A stretch of 64,000 nt of DNA from Thiohalobacter thiocyanaticus (GTDB lineage: Bacteria > Pseudomonadota > Gammaproteobacteria > Thiohalobacterales > Thiohalobacteraceae): the NCBI RefSeq assembly GCF_003932505.1, contig NZ_QZMU01000002.1, positions 179,136 to 243,135 of the forward strand, written 5' to 3'. The number at the start of each line of letters is the position of its first letter. The stretch's first letter is position 1. The position numbers were made by a program, and so were the translations under genes. Of the stretch, positions 10,458-19,417 are shown one piece after another. A model generated the notes under the pieces. The model saw only the letters and a list, made by a program, of their open reading frames with translations, was not told the origin of the DNA and did not search any database.

Positions 10458-11448
10458 GAATCAGACAACATTCAACCTCGACCTCGCCCCTCTGACCAGC
10501 GCCCTGCAGGACACCCCACTGGCCGCCTGGGCCGAAGCCCTGCCGCAAACGCTCGCCCTGCGCCTGGCACCGGACAGCCACGGTGACCTGCCCGCCTGGC
10601 TGGCGGCCATCGATGCCCTCCCCCACATCCGCGCCCGGCAGATCGATCTGAACGCCCCCTGCATCCGCATCGGCGCGCCGGACGAAATCAACGCCGACAC
10701 GCGTGAGCAGATCGAAGCCGCATTGCGGCAACTGCATCCCTGGCGCAAGGGGCCGTTCGATGTCTTCGGCATCCACATCGACACCGAATGGCGCTCGGAC
10801 TGGAAGTGGGACCGCATCGTCCGGCACCTCGCGCCGCTGGCCGGACGCCGGGTGCTGGACGTGGGCAGCGGCAACGGCTACTTCGCCCTGCGCATGATCG
10901 GAGCCGGCGCAGCGCTGGTGGTGGCCATCGATCCCATGCGGCTGTTCCTGATGCAGTTCGAGGCCCTGCGCCGCTTCCACGACACGGGCCGGGCCTGCGT
11001 CCTGCCGCTGGGTATCGAGGACTTCCCCGAGCGCAGCGAAACCTTCGACACCGTCTTTTCCATGGGCGTGCTCTACCACCGCCGCTCGCCGCTGGATCAC
11101 CTCTATCAGCTGCGCGAAGCCCTGCGCCCCGGCGGCGAGCTGGTGCTGGAAACCCTGGTCATCCCCGGCGGTACCGGCCAGGTCCTGGTGCCGGAGGGCC
11201 GCTATGCGCGCATGCGCAATGTCTGGTTCATCCCCACCGTGGCGGAGCTGGAACGCTGGCTGGCGCGCTGCGGCCTGCGCGACATTCGCTGCGTGGACGA
11301 GAGCCCCACCACGCTGGAGGAGCAACGCAGCACCGACTGGATGCAATTCGAGTCCCTGGCCCGGTCGCTGGACCCGGCCGACCCGACCCGCACCGTCGAA
11401 GGCTATCCCGCACCGCGCCGGGCGGTGCTGATCGCCCGGCGGCCTTGA
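10456..11448 (+). CDS. cmoB: tRNA U34 carboxymethyltransferase CmoB
   Basis: About 330 residues. Transfers a carboxymethyl group from carboxy-SAM to 5-hydroxyuridine at tRNA position 34. The Rossmann methyltransferase core is VLDVGSGNGYFALRMIGAGA with VAIDPMRLF. Upstream, KGPFDVFGIHIDTEWRSDWK is the CmoB signature; GVLYHRRSPLDHL and GRYARMRNVWFIPT follow. I choose the ATG at 10456. An in-frame start 42 bases earlier lies in the right arm of the family D repeat. Length is close to E. coli CmoB (323). Confidence 0.95.
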   Translation: MNQTTFNLDLAPLTSALQDTPLAAWAEALPQTLALRLAPDSHGDLPAWLAAIDALPHIRARQIDLNAPCIRIGAPDEINADTREQIEAALRQLHPWRKGPFDVFGIHIDTEWRSDWKWDRIVRHLAPLAGRRVLDVGSGNGYFALRMIGAGAALVVAIDPMRLFLMQFEALRRFHDTGRACVLPLGIEDFPERSETFDTVFSMGVLYHRRSPLDHLYQLREALRPGGELVLETLVIPGGTGQVLVPEGRYARMRNVWFIPTVAELERWLARCGLRDIRCVDESPTTLEEQRSTDWMQFESLARSLDPADPTRTVEGYPAPRRAVLIARRP

Positions 11449-11452
11449 ATAG

Positions 11453-11637
11453 ATCAAGAGCGCCACGGAATACACGGAAAGCACGGACGTTATTGAGGGT
11501 AAGCCTGAGAACCCATAAAGACTTTCCCGTCATTCCGGCCTGCGCCGGAATGACGGACAATAAGTCAGGCGAAGCCTATATAAGGCTTTCGCAATCATAT
11601 TTTCCGTGATTTCCGTGTATTCCGTGGCGCTCTTGAT
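11453..11637. repeat. Family D inverted repeat containing a short family B hairpin
   Basis: Outer arms ATCAAGAGCGCCACGGAATA and TATTCCGTGGCGCTCTTGAT are perfect complements over 20 bases. A family B hairpin (11529-11556) is nested inside. Located between cmoB and mfd. Confidence 0.88.
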
Positions 11638-11691
11638 CCTGATCTCAACGACCATGACCCGCCCGCCCATTTATGGGACAATTCGCCCCGC

Positions 11692-14600
11692 ATGAATCGG
11701 AACACCGCCCCGGCCCCGACGCCGGACAAGCTGCACGACCCCCGTCATCCGCCCCTGCCGGAGGCCGGCGCGTGCCTGCGCTGGAGCCGGCTGTTCGGCG
11801 ACAGCCTGGCGCTGGCGGTTACCGCCGCGGCGCGCGACTACGCCGGTCCGGTGGTGCTGGTCACCCCCGACATGCCGCTGCTGGAACAGCTGCAGGCGCA
11901 GCTCGGCTGGTTCAGTGACGGTGCGCTGGACCTGCTCAGTTTCCCGGACTGGGAGACCCTGCCCTACGACGCCTTTTCCCCGCACCAGGACATCATCTCC
12001 CAGCGCATCGAGACCCTGTACCGCCTGCCGGCTTTCCGCCAGGGGGTACTGATCCTGCCGGTCTCCACCCTGATGCAGCGGGTCGCCCCGTTGAGCTACA
12101 TCCAGGGCCGCGGCCTGTCGGTGAAGGTCGGCGAACGGCTGGACGTGGAGGCCATGCGTGGGCGCTTCGAGCAGGCCGGCTACACCTGTGTCGCCCAGGT
12201 CATGGAGCACGGCGAGTTCGCGGTGCGCGGTTCGCTGCTGGACATCTATCCCATGGGCAGCGAACTGCCCTTCCGGCTGGACCTGTTCGACGACGAGGTC
12301 GAGAGCATCCGCACCTTCGACCCGGACAGCCAGCGCTCGATCGAGAAGGTCGAGGCCATCCACCTGCTGCCGGCGCGCGAGTTCCCCTTCGATCCCGACG
12401 CCATCAGCCGCTTCCGCCAGGCCTGGCGCGCGCGCTTCGAGGGCGACCCGCAGCGTAGCGCCGTCTACCGCGATGTCAGCCAGGGCATCAGCCCCAGCGG
12501 CATCGAGTACTACCTGCCGCTGTTCTTCGAACAGACCGCCAGCCTGCCGGACTACCTGCCCGACGACTGCCTGTTCCTGCAGCTGCCCGGCTGCGAGGCG
12601 GCGGCACAGGACTTCTGGGACCAGCTCCAGACCCGCCACGAGCAGTACCGCCACGACGTCGAGCGCCCGGTGCTGGAACCGGAGCAGCTCTATCTCGGCC
12701 TGGATGAGCTGCAGCGGCACTTGGCGGACAGTCGCCGGGTGGAGGTCCTGCGGTTCGATGAAGGCGGGGCGGAGGCGGTCAACTTCGCCACCTGTGGCCT
12801 GCCGGACGTCTCGCTCAAACCACGCGCGGCGCAACCGGCCGAACAACTCACGCGTTTTCTCGATCAGCATCCCGGCCGGGTGCTGATCACCGCCGAGTCC
12901 GCCGGCCGGCGTGAAAACCTCAGCGACATGCTGCGCGACAACGGCCTGCGCCCGCAGGCGGTCGAGGGCTGGCAGGCCTTTCTCGACAGCGACATCGAAC
13001 TGGGCATCGGCGTGGCTCCGCTGGAACAGGGCCTGCGGCTGGAAGACGGTACGCTCGCCCTGCTCACCGAGACCCAGCTGCTGGGCCGGCGTGCCAGCCA
13101 GGTCAGCCGGCGCAAGCCGGCGCGCGATCCCGAGGCCATCATCCGCGACCTCACCGATCTGGCCATCGGCGCGCCGGTGGTACATGAGGATCTGGGCGTG
13201 GGCCGCTACCTGGGTCTGCAGAAGCTCACCGCCGGCGGCCTGGAGAACGAGTTCCTGACCCTGGAATACGCCGGCGGCGACAAGCTCTATGTGCCGGTCA
13301 ACTCGCTGCACCTGATCAGCCGCTACACCGGCAGCTCGCCCGAGGCCGCCCCCCTGCACAAGCTGGGCACCGACCAGTGGGCGAAGGCCAGGCGCAAGGC
13401 CGCCGAGAAGGCCCGTGACGTGGCTGCCGAATTGCTCGACATCTATGCCCGCCGCGCCGCCCGCCAGGGCCACAGCTTCGACATCCACAGCGACGAGTAC
13501 CGCCAGTTCGCCGCTGCCTTTCCGTTCGAGGAAACGCCCGATCAGGAGCAGGCCATCGAGGCGGTGCTGGCCGACATGGCCGCACCGCAGCCGATGGACC
13601 GGGTGGTGTGCGGCGACGTCGGCTTCGGCAAGACCGAGGTCGCCATGCGCGCCGCCTTCGTCGCCGCCACCAGTGGCAAGCAGGTCGCTCTGCTGGTACC
13701 CACCACTCTGCTGGCCCAGCAGCACTACGAGAACTTCCGCGACCGCATGGCCGACTGGCCCATCCGCATCGAGGCGCTGTCGCGCTTCCGCTCCGGCAAA
13801 CAGCAGGACACCATCCTGAAGGAACTCAACAGCGGCAAGGTCGATATCGTCATCGGCACCCACAAGCTGCTGCAGGAGAACGTCAAGTTCAAGCAGCTGG
13901 GGCTGGTGATCGTCGACGAGGAACACCGCTTCGGCGTGCGCCAGAAGGAACGCCTCAAGGCGCTGCGCGCCGAGGTGGACATGCTCACCCTGACCGCCAC
14001 GCCGATTCCACGCACCCTGAACATGTCCCTGGCGGGGCTGCGCGATCTGTCCATCATCGCCACCCCGCCGGCCCAGCGACTGGCGGTGAAGACCTTCGTC
14101 GGCGAGTGGAACGACCAGACCCTGCGCGAGGCCTGCCTGCGCGAAATCAAGCGCGGCGGCCAGGTGTATTTTCTGCACAACCAGGTGGATACCATCGACA
14201 AGCTTGCCCGTGAACTGAGTGAACTGGTGCCCGAGGCCAGCATCGCCATCGGCCACGGCCAGATGCGCGAACGCGACCTGGAGCAGGTGATGCTGGATTT
14301 CTATCACCGGCGCTTCAACCTGCTGGTGTGCACCACCATCATCGAAAGCGGCATCGACGTGCCCACCGCCAATACCATCATCATCAACCGGGCCGACAAG
14401 CTGGGCCTGGCGCAGCTGCACCAGCTGCGCGGGCGCGTCGGCCGCTCGCACCACAGGGCCTATGCCTACCTGGTCACGCCGCCGACGCGATCCATGACCG
14501 CCGACGCGGTCAAGCGCCTGGAGGCCATTTCGGCACTGGAGGAACTGGGCGCGGGCTTCTCGCTCTCCACCCACGACCTGGAGATCCGCGGCGCCGGCGA

Positions 14601-15174
14601 GCTGCTGGGCGATGAGCAGAGCGGCCAGATCCAAGAGATCGGCTTCAGCCTCTACACCGAGCTGCTGGAACGCGCCGTGGAAAGCCTCAAGGCCGGCAAG
14701 GAACCGCAGCTGGAACGGCCGCTGGAGCATGGGGCGGAGATCGACCTCCGCATCCCCGCCCTGATCCCGGACGACTATGTCCCGGACGTACACGGCCGCC
14801 TGATCCTGTACAAGCGCATCGCCAACTGCCGTACCGAAGACGATCTGCGCGAGCTGCAAGTGGAGCTGATCGACCGATTCGGCCTGCTGCCGCCGCAGGT
14901 GAAGAACCTGTTCGCCATCACCCGGCTCAAGCTCAGGGCCCTGCCGCTTGGCATCCGCAAGATCGACGCCGGCGAGACCGCCGGCCGGTTCGAGTTCACC
15001 GAACAGCCGCAGGTCGATGCCGCCCGCATCGTGCAACTGGTGCAGGCCGCGCCGCAGAACTACCGCCTGGACGGGGTGGAGAAACTGCGATTCAATCTGG
15101 ACATGCCCGATGCCGAGACCCGGCTGGAGACCGTCGCCCGGCTGCTGGACGAGATCAGTCCCGAGGCCGCCTGA
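11692..15174 (+). CDS. mfd: Transcription-repair coupling factor Mfd
   Basis: 1160 residues (E. coli 1148). Mfd removes RNA polymerase stalled at lesions and recruits UvrA. The N-terminal UvrB-like module (LDLLSFPDWETLPYDAFSPH) is followed by the RNA-polymerase interaction domain (APVVHEDLGVGRYLGLQKL, about residue 500). The SF2 translocase carries Walker A GDVGFGKTEVAMR (about residue 640), DEEH in VIVDEEHRFGV (about 741), TATPIPRTLNMSL, and HQLRGRVGRSHHRAYAY. The C-terminal UvrA-binding TRCF domain closes it. A very long antisense open frame covers the gene; it is a GC-rich shadow. Confidence 0.98.
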   Translation: MNRNTAPAPTPDKLHDPRHPPLPEAGACLRWSRLFGDSLALAVTAAARDYAGPVVLVTPDMPLLEQLQAQLGWFSDGALDLLSFPDWETLPYDAFSPHQDIISQRIETLYRLPAFRQGVLILPVSTLMQRVAPLSYIQGRGLSVKVGERLDVEAMRGRFEQAGYTCVAQVMEHGEFAVRGSLLDIYPMGSELPFRLDLFDDEVESIRTFDPDSQRSIEKVEAIHLLPAREFPFDPDAISRFRQAWRARFEGDPQRSAVYRDVSQGISPSGIEYYLPLFFEQTASLPDYLPDDCLFLQLPGCEAAAQDFWDQLQTRHEQYRHDVERPVLEPEQLYLGLDELQRHLADSRRVEVLRFDEGGAEAVNFATCGLPDVSLKPRAAQPAEQLTRFLDQHPGRVLITAESAGRRENLSDMLRDNGLRPQAVEGWQAFLDSDIELGIGVAPLEQGLRLEDGTLALLTETQLLGRRASQVSRRKPARDPEAIIRDLTDLAIGAPVVHEDLGVGRYLGLQKLTAGGLENEFLTLEYAGGDKLYVPVNSLHLISRYTGSSPEAAPLHKLGTDQWAKARRKAAEKARDVAAELLDIYARRAARQGHSFDIHSDEYRQFAAAFPFEETPDQEQAIEAVLADMAAPQPMDRVVCGDVGFGKTEVAMRAAFVAATSGKQVALLVPTTLLAQQHYENFRDRMADWPIRIEALSRFRSGKQQDTILKELNSGKVDIVIGTHKLLQENVKFKQLGLVIVDEEHRFGVRQKERLKALRAEVDMLTLTATPIPRTLNMSLAGLRDLSIIATPPAQRLAVKTFVGEWNDQTLREACLREIKRGGQVYFLHNQVDTIDKLARELSELVPEASIAIGHGQMRERDLEQVMLDFYHRRFNLLVCTTIIESGIDVPTANTIIINRADKLGLAQLHQLRGRVGRSHHRAYAYLVTPPTRSMTADAVKRLEAISALEELGAGFSLSTHDLEIRGAGELLGDEQSGQIQEIGFSLYTELLERAVESLKAGKEPQLERPLEHGAEIDLRIPALIPDDYVPDVHGRLILYKRIANCRTEDDLRELQVELIDRFGLLPPQVKNLFAITRLKLRALPLGIRKIDAGETAGRFEFTEQPQVDAARIVQLVQAAPQNYRLDGVEKLRFNLDMPDAETRLETVARLLDEISPEAA

Positions 15175-15182
15175 GGAAAACC

Positions 15183-15926
15183 ATGACACTGCACCGCCTG
15201 TTTCTGGCCACCCTTATCCTGCTGATTACCACCGTCGCACCGGCCGCCGACCAGTACGATGTCGAAATCATCGTCTATGCCCATCTGGACCCGGACACGG
15301 GCGAGGAATACTGGCCGGCGCTGGAATCCGGCCCCGACCTCGCCTCGGCCTGGTACTTCGACCATACCCCGGCGCTGCAACCGCTGCCGCGCAAGGCCTA
15401 CCGGCTCGACGCCATCGCCGGCGCCATGGCACGTTCCGCCCAGTATCGCCCTCTGCTGCACTTCGCCTGGCGCCAGCCCGGCTGGGAACGCGATGCCGCC
15501 CTGCCGGTGCGCGTCAACATCCCCCTCGGCGCCGATCTGCCGGTCTATCCGGAAAGCCATCCACTGCGCTCATCCGTAACCGTCATGTCACCTTCCGGCC
15601 CGGCTTCCGAAACCGGCTTCAGGAGGGAGATGCAGTTGCTGGAAGGAACGCTCACGGTCCACCGCTCGCGCTACCTGCACCTGATGGTGGACCTGATCTA
15701 CCAGGAGCGCCTGGGACCGTCAGCGGACAGCAGCCCGTATGGGGAGGACGCCGGCATCGTCTACCAGCCGATTCGCATGCAGCAGTCGCGCCGCATGCGC
15801 AGCGAGGAGTTGCATTACCTGGATCATCCCCGGCTGGGTGTTATTGCCCGGATCACGCCGGTTGAGGCGGAACCCGAAGCAGAGGCTGAGGCAACCGACC
15901 AGGTGGACGCCCCGGCGACGGAGTGA
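15183..15926 (+). CDS. csiV: CsiV-family peptidoglycan-binding protein
   Basis: 247 residues with a Sec signal peptide (LFLATLILLITTVAPAA) and then the family opening DQYDVEIIVYAHLDPDTGEEYW. CsiV proteins are periplasmic and were described in Shewanella as partners of LpoA that activate PBP1a. Matching features include SLSPE-like paired repeats, RSRYLHLMVDLIY and RRMRSEELHYLDHPRLGVI. It starts eight bases after mfd, the usual gammaproteobacterial position. The acidic C-terminal tail (EAEPEAEAEATDQ) is low complexity. Confidence 0.85.
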   Translation: MTLHRLFLATLILLITTVAPAADQYDVEIIVYAHLDPDTGEEYWPALESGPDLASAWYFDHTPALQPLPRKAYRLDAIAGAMARSAQYRPLLHFAWRQPGWERDAALPVRVNIPLGADLPVYPESHPLRSSVTVMSPSGPASETGFRREMQLLEGTLTVHRSRYLHLMVDLIYQERLGPSADSSPYGEDAGIVYQPIRMQQSRRMRSEELHYLDHPRLGVIARITPVEAEPEAEAEATDQVDAPATE

Positions 15927-15951
15927 GGGACCGCAGCCAGACCCTGTTGCG

Positions 15952-16230
15952 CTATCCCCCGCTCAGGGCCTGAAAAATGTAAACGATTTCATCCTCCCGG
16001 ACACGGTCCGTGAGCGTTCTTCTGTCAATCACTATGGTGTCATTGATACAGAGATTCACGTGTCGTCGCAGCGCCCCATGTTCATCGAGCACATAATCGG
16101 TGAAGCCCGGGGCAATCTCGTTGACCGCATTCAATATCTCGGCAACCGAGCCGGCGGGAACCGTGATCGTCCGGTTCTCCAACTGCGGGAAGAACCGGTA
16201 AAGATGTCGTGTCATTTCAACGGTAGGCAT
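15952..16230 (-). CDS. MoaD/ThiS-like ubiquitin-fold protein
   Basis: 92 residues with the beta-grasp pattern of MoaD/ThiS. It opens with TRHLYRFFPQLENRTITVPA, has IVIDRRTLTDRVREDEIVYI, and ends in the diagnostic ALSGG, a C-terminal Gly-Gly that E1-like enzymes activate to a thiocarboxylate. No MoeB/ThiF enzyme, MoaE or thiazole gene is nearby. It starts 17 bases downstream of a six-Asp-box propeller gene on the same strand, so the two are probably co-transcribed. Sulfur carrier is the family-based guess; the acceptor is unknown. Confidence 0.85.
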   Translation of the reverse strand: MPTVEMTRHLYRFFPQLENRTITVPAGSVAEILNAVNEIAPGFTDYVLDEHGALRRHVNLCINDTIVIDRRTLTDRVREDEIVYIFQALSGG

Positions 16231-16247
16231 GCCGCAAAACCAACTTG

Positions 16248-17432
16248 TCAGCCAAAACGCACCGAATAAACCGGCGGCAGATTGTTACCGAGGCATTGCC
16301 ATGTTTCACCGCGGTCTTCCGACAGGTAGACATTTCCGGTCGTACTACCGAAACACAGGCAGTCACCCGCTATATCCAGGCCATGCCGGAGGACAATGTC
16401 GTAAGCGTTACTCTGCGGCAGGCCATCGTGAAAAGCCTGCCAGGACTGACCGCCATCGGTGGTCCGCGCAACGCACAGGCCACCCTCGATCGCCATACGC
16501 TCTGAATCCGCGCGTGCCGGCACCACCCATGCGGTGCGCCCGTCATTGGCATCAACCGCGACAGGGAAACCAAAGTGCACGCCGACTTCCGGCATGCTGA
16601 CCTTTTTCCAGTTCCGCGCACCATCGTCACTGTAAAAAACACCGCAGTGGTTCTGCTGCCAGAGATGCTCCGGCTGTCCGGGACATCCGGTCACGAAGTG
16701 CGGATCGTGGACCCAGTCGGACTCCGGGTCCGGGGAATAATCGTTCGTCATGCCGCGATTACGGCCCACCCAGGTCTGACCGCCATCGGTGGTCTCGAGT
16801 ACGCCGGCCGTCGAAACCGCAACGTGGATATGATCCTGATCGCGCGGATCGACAATGATGGAATGGATGCCGGGCTCGAACACGCCATAATCAATGCTCG
16901 CCGGCGTACCATGCCAGCGGTTCTCACTCCTCGCATCCCCTGCAAACAGATCGCCGCCACGACTTTCGTGGTTCCACAACGGCCGGTTCAGCTCCCAACT
17001 GTCACCGCCATCATCGCTGACAAACAGGCCCCCGGGGATCGTACCGGCGTACAGCCGGCCGGGCTGGTCTGCATTGCCGAAGGCAATGTTCCAGATCTTG
17101 TACACGGATGCGGCGGCATACTCAGGCTGAGCGCTGGGTGAGTCCGGATCGAAATCCGGGGTGGGCAGGTATTTGACGATGTAGCGTGCGCCCTCAGGAT
17201 ATTTTACGGCTCCCACATCCTCCCAGGTCGCGCCCCGGTCACGCGAACGTGACAGCTTGGGACCCCAGTGGCCATGGTCCAGAGATGCCCATAAGGTACC
17301 ATTGTGCGGATCACGTACCGCATAACAGACCGGGATGCCAGCGTGGCTGATGGAACGCGGGCGCCAGCGGGAATTTATCCGATCAAAGATTACAGCACCC
17401 TTGCGAGTACCGAGCATGATCATGCCGGACAT
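16248..17432 (-). CDS. BNR/Asp-box beta-propeller protein (sialidase-like fold)
   Basis: 394 residues with six Asp-boxes evenly placed: SRDRGATW, SDDGGDSW, TTDGGQTW, SDDGARNW, TTDGGQSW and SEDRGETW. That suggests a six- or seven-bladed propeller. Proteins like this are often labelled exo-alpha-sialidase or glycosyl hydrolase, but the sialidase arginine triad is not evident, so enzymatic activity is unsupported. There is no signal peptide (MSGMIMLGTRKGAVIFDR), unlike secreted sialidases. It is the first gene of a likely operon with the MoaD-like gene. Confidence 0.85.
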   Translation of the reverse strand: MSGMIMLGTRKGAVIFDRINSRWRPRSISHAGIPVCYAVRDPHNGTLWASLDHGHWGPKLSRSRDRGATWEDVGAVKYPEGARYIVKYLPTPDFDPDSPSAQPEYAAASVYKIWNIAFGNADQPGRLYAGTIPGGLFVSDDGGDSWELNRPLWNHESRGGDLFAGDARSENRWHGTPASIDYGVFEPGIHSIIVDPRDQDHIHVAVSTAGVLETTDGGQTWVGRNRGMTNDYSPDPESDWVHDPHFVTGCPGQPEHLWQQNHCGVFYSDDGARNWKKVSMPEVGVHFGFPVAVDANDGRTAWVVPARADSERMAIEGGLCVARTTDGGQSWQAFHDGLPQSNAYDIVLRHGLDIAGDCLCFGSTTGNVYLSEDRGETWQCLGNNLPPVYSVRFG

Positions 17433-17469
17433 TGATTCGTCCCTATCGCTTATCCTGCCTCAGATTGGA

Positions 17470-18069
17470 TTATGATTTTCCGCGCCTGGCCATACTAAAC
17501 AACCCGAGCAGCCCGGAGCCGAACAACCATACACCTGCTGGTAGTGGTACCTGTGATACATAAAGCTCAAAATGCGCTTCGCCGGTATCATACGGATTTG
17601 ACTCGTGGTACGAGAGCACCAGAGGGTTTCCTGTTGACGGGTTTGCCGCGAGGTTCAGCGTCATCTCATATCCGCATTCAACACAGATAGAGGGAAACGG
17701 GGTTAAAGAGGCATTACCGTAGCTTATATAGTCCTCTTCGCCAGTGAATCCGGATGTAAGCGTCATACTGCTTACCCCGTCTGCATCAGTAATCAGCGTA
17801 TCATTGGCACGAAACGGGCTTCCGTCCAGAAGCACATTGCTGTAATCGATGGTTACTGTATAGCTGGCATCGATTTCGACAAACAGAGAACCTGTAAGCG
17901 TGCTTCTATCAGTAACCATGACATCGCCGACGCCATCAACCCAGTCTGCATAGTTATATGAATAGTAGGAATTATCGGTAAGCACGTATACCTGAGAAAA
18001 CACTGATGCCGCAGAAATTCCGGGCAGCATCGAAAGTATAGAAATCAAAAGAATCCTTTTGGAATCCAT
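17470..18069 (-). CDS. PEP-CTERM sorting domain protein
   Basis: 199 residues. An N-terminal signal peptide (ILLISILSMLPGISAASVFS) leads a beta-rich secreted body, and the C-terminus is a sorting signal: VPLPAGVWLFGSGLLGLFS followed by basic ARRGKS. Such VPLPA tails are processed by exosortase in exopolysaccharide-producing Gram-negatives. No exosortase gene is in this window. A strong ribosome binding site (CGGAGGAGC) precedes the ATG. Composition is more AT-rich than the core genes around it, marking the entry to the accessory stretch. Confidence 0.85.
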   Translation of the reverse strand: MDSKRILLISILSMLPGISAASVFSQVYVLTDNSYYSYNYADWVDGVGDVMVTDRSTLTGSLFVEIDASYTVTIDYSNVLLDGSPFRANDTLITDADGVSSMTLTSGFTGEEDYISYGNASLTPFPSICVECGYEMTLNLAANPSTGNPLVLSYHESNPYDTGEAHFELYVSQVPLPAGVWLFGSGLLGLFSMARRGKS

Positions 18070-18363
18070 AATTCAGCTCCTCCGAATATTATTATTTCGT
18101 AATCAACAAACCGCTTTTCAGCACAGGACTTACACCAGGCTATTGTAGATTTTTATCAACAGGATGCCAGCTACACTCCGGTAAGTGGCTCCTGTCACTT
18201 ACGTCTACTCGGCTGCGCCTTGGGAAACACTGCCCCTTCCCACGCAAGGTCACGTCACGACCAGAAGCGGCCGTTCGAAAGATGTTTTCCACCAGCAATT
18301 ATATCGGGGTAGGTTCACCTGGCCTAGCTACTCACGTTAAATAGATATTTACGGGCGTTAATA

Positions 18364-18416
18364 GGGCCAGGTCTTGCAATCAAACATTCGTTTATCGTAC
18401 TGCAAGACCTGACCCC
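18364..18416. repeat. Hairpin repeat R, unit 1
   Basis: Stem arms GGTCTTGCAAT and the near-complement ACTGCAAGACC enclose a loop with AAACATTCGTTT. Most copies are flanked by GGGTCA/TGACCC. It is the first of six copies between 18.36 and 19.93 kb. The gap 18070-18363 upstream shows no gene. Confidence 0.85.
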
Positions 18417-18421
18417 AGTAA

Positions 18422-18472
18422 CCCTGGTCTTGCAATCGAACATTCGTTTATCGTACTGCAAGACCTGACCCC
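18422..18472. repeat. Hairpin repeat R, unit 2
   Basis: Second copy, in direct orientation to unit 1; both are followed by CCCCAGTAACCC, so the pair looks like a local tandem duplication of about 57 bases. One loop base differs (TCGAACATTCG). Confidence 0.85.
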
Positions 18473-18507
18473 AGTAACCCTAAATATATAACTTTTCATT
18501 GCCTTAC

Positions 18508-19119
18508 CTATTTTTTAGAATTCATGCGAGACAATATTCTTTTTAATGTATTCGCTAGAGTTCGCCCATGATCAGGCTGCGTTAGTTTAATTGTCTCTTC
18601 CAGCATCGCCTCATAAATTATTTCCATATTTTTTTCTGAGCCGTCTGATGAATGGCACCCAATCGCTAGCAGAACACGCCTAAAATATTCTAACCGTTCT
18701 TCTTTTTTACCAGAGAATGGGGTCATTAATATTTTGTCTATTTCCCATCGATCTGCCATCCTATAGCCTGGCCTGTATGCCATTGTGGTAACGGATCTGT
18801 CTAATATCTGAAATTTTCTACTATCCCCCTTCCATCTAGGAATAAGGAATCGGCCATTCTTATCCGTAACCGCCACTTCCACGTGGTAGCAACTGTATGG
18901 CGTACCCATTACATATCCGCTATAACCTCGCCATGCGGCCCTCACAATTGCGCCCGCTATCGGCTTACCCGAGGTCTCGTCTATAACGACACCATGAATT
19001 GGGCCACCCGTCACTTTTGACAAGGCAAAATGCCAAACCAAAACTATCAAGACAATCAACAGCATCATGACAATGACACGTCTTGAATTCAGTCTTGATC
19101 TAATCCAGTTTAAATTCAT
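18508..19119 (-). CDS. Membrane-anchored protein with carboxypeptidase-regulatory-like domain, unknown function
   Basis: About 203 residues from the ATG at 19119; a GTG three bases earlier is an alternative. An N-terminal anchor (VIVMMLLIVLIVLVWHFAL) follows a basic start, so the body should face the periplasm. GPIHGVVIDETSGKPIAGAI followed by VTDKNGRFLIPRW fits a carboxypeptidase-regulatory/transthyretin-like fold. The helical C-terminal half is not recognised. Low GC compared with flanking genes suggests transfer. Its start overlaps the stop of a truncated upstream frame. Confidence 0.6.
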   Translation of the reverse strand: MNLNWIRSRLNSRRVIVMMLLIVLIVLVWHFALSKVTGGPIHGVVIDETSGKPIAGAIVRAAWRGYSGYVMGTPYSCYHVEVAVTDKNGRFLIPRWKGDSRKFQILDRSVTTMAYRPGYRMADRWEIDKILMTPFSGKKEERLEYFRRVLLAIGCHSSDGSEKNMEIIYEAMLEETIKLTQPDHGRTLANTLKRILSRMNSKK

Positions 19120-19120
19120 C

Positions 19121-19288
19121 ACATTTCACCGATATACCAGATTCCGTTATCGCCTCTTATCAAGTAGATCGAGCACCCGATTCTTTCATTGTTAATCTCT
19201 TTCACTAAATAATACTGCGCAAGCCCATCCAGGACGGAGCCGGCTTCAATCGACTCGATTTCGTCCAACGTCGGCTTGCATGTCCGTT
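19121..19288 (-). pseudogene. 3' remnant of an unknown gene cut at repeat R unit 3
   Basis: An open frame of about 50 residues reads KPTLDEIESIEAGSVLDG and ends RGDNGIWYIGEM before a TGA at 19121-19123 that overlaps the next gene's start. There is no ATG; an in-frame TAA stands just upstream, and hairpin repeat unit 3 begins only a dozen bases further on. It looks like the C-terminal end of a small gene, operon-linked to the gene at 18508, whose front was lost at the repeat. The family is not recognised. Confidence 0.4.
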
Positions 19289-19299
19289 ACATGTGAATA

Positions 19300-19351
19300 G
19301 GGTCAACTCTTGCAATCAAACATTCGTTTATCGTATTGCAAGACCTGGCCC
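19300..19351. repeat. Hairpin repeat R, unit 3
   Basis: Third copy, with slightly decayed left arm (ACTCTTGCAAT). It sits at the truncation point of the gene remnant at 19121-19288. Confidence 0.8.
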
Positions 19352-19417
19352 TTCCGCCACTGTAGGCTTGCGATGTCTGACGTAAGAGCGGGATCAGCAG
19401 TAGCTGCACGATATATT

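Noticed and set aside
11671..15189. A 1172-codon open frame on the minus strand
   Set aside because: Exact antisense of mfd; composition (runs of His, Gln, Leu, Val) is typical of reversed GC-rich coding sequence and no family motif appears.
16248..17432. Sialidase
   Set aside because: Asp-boxes define the propeller, not activity; the arginine triad is not evident and there is no export signal.
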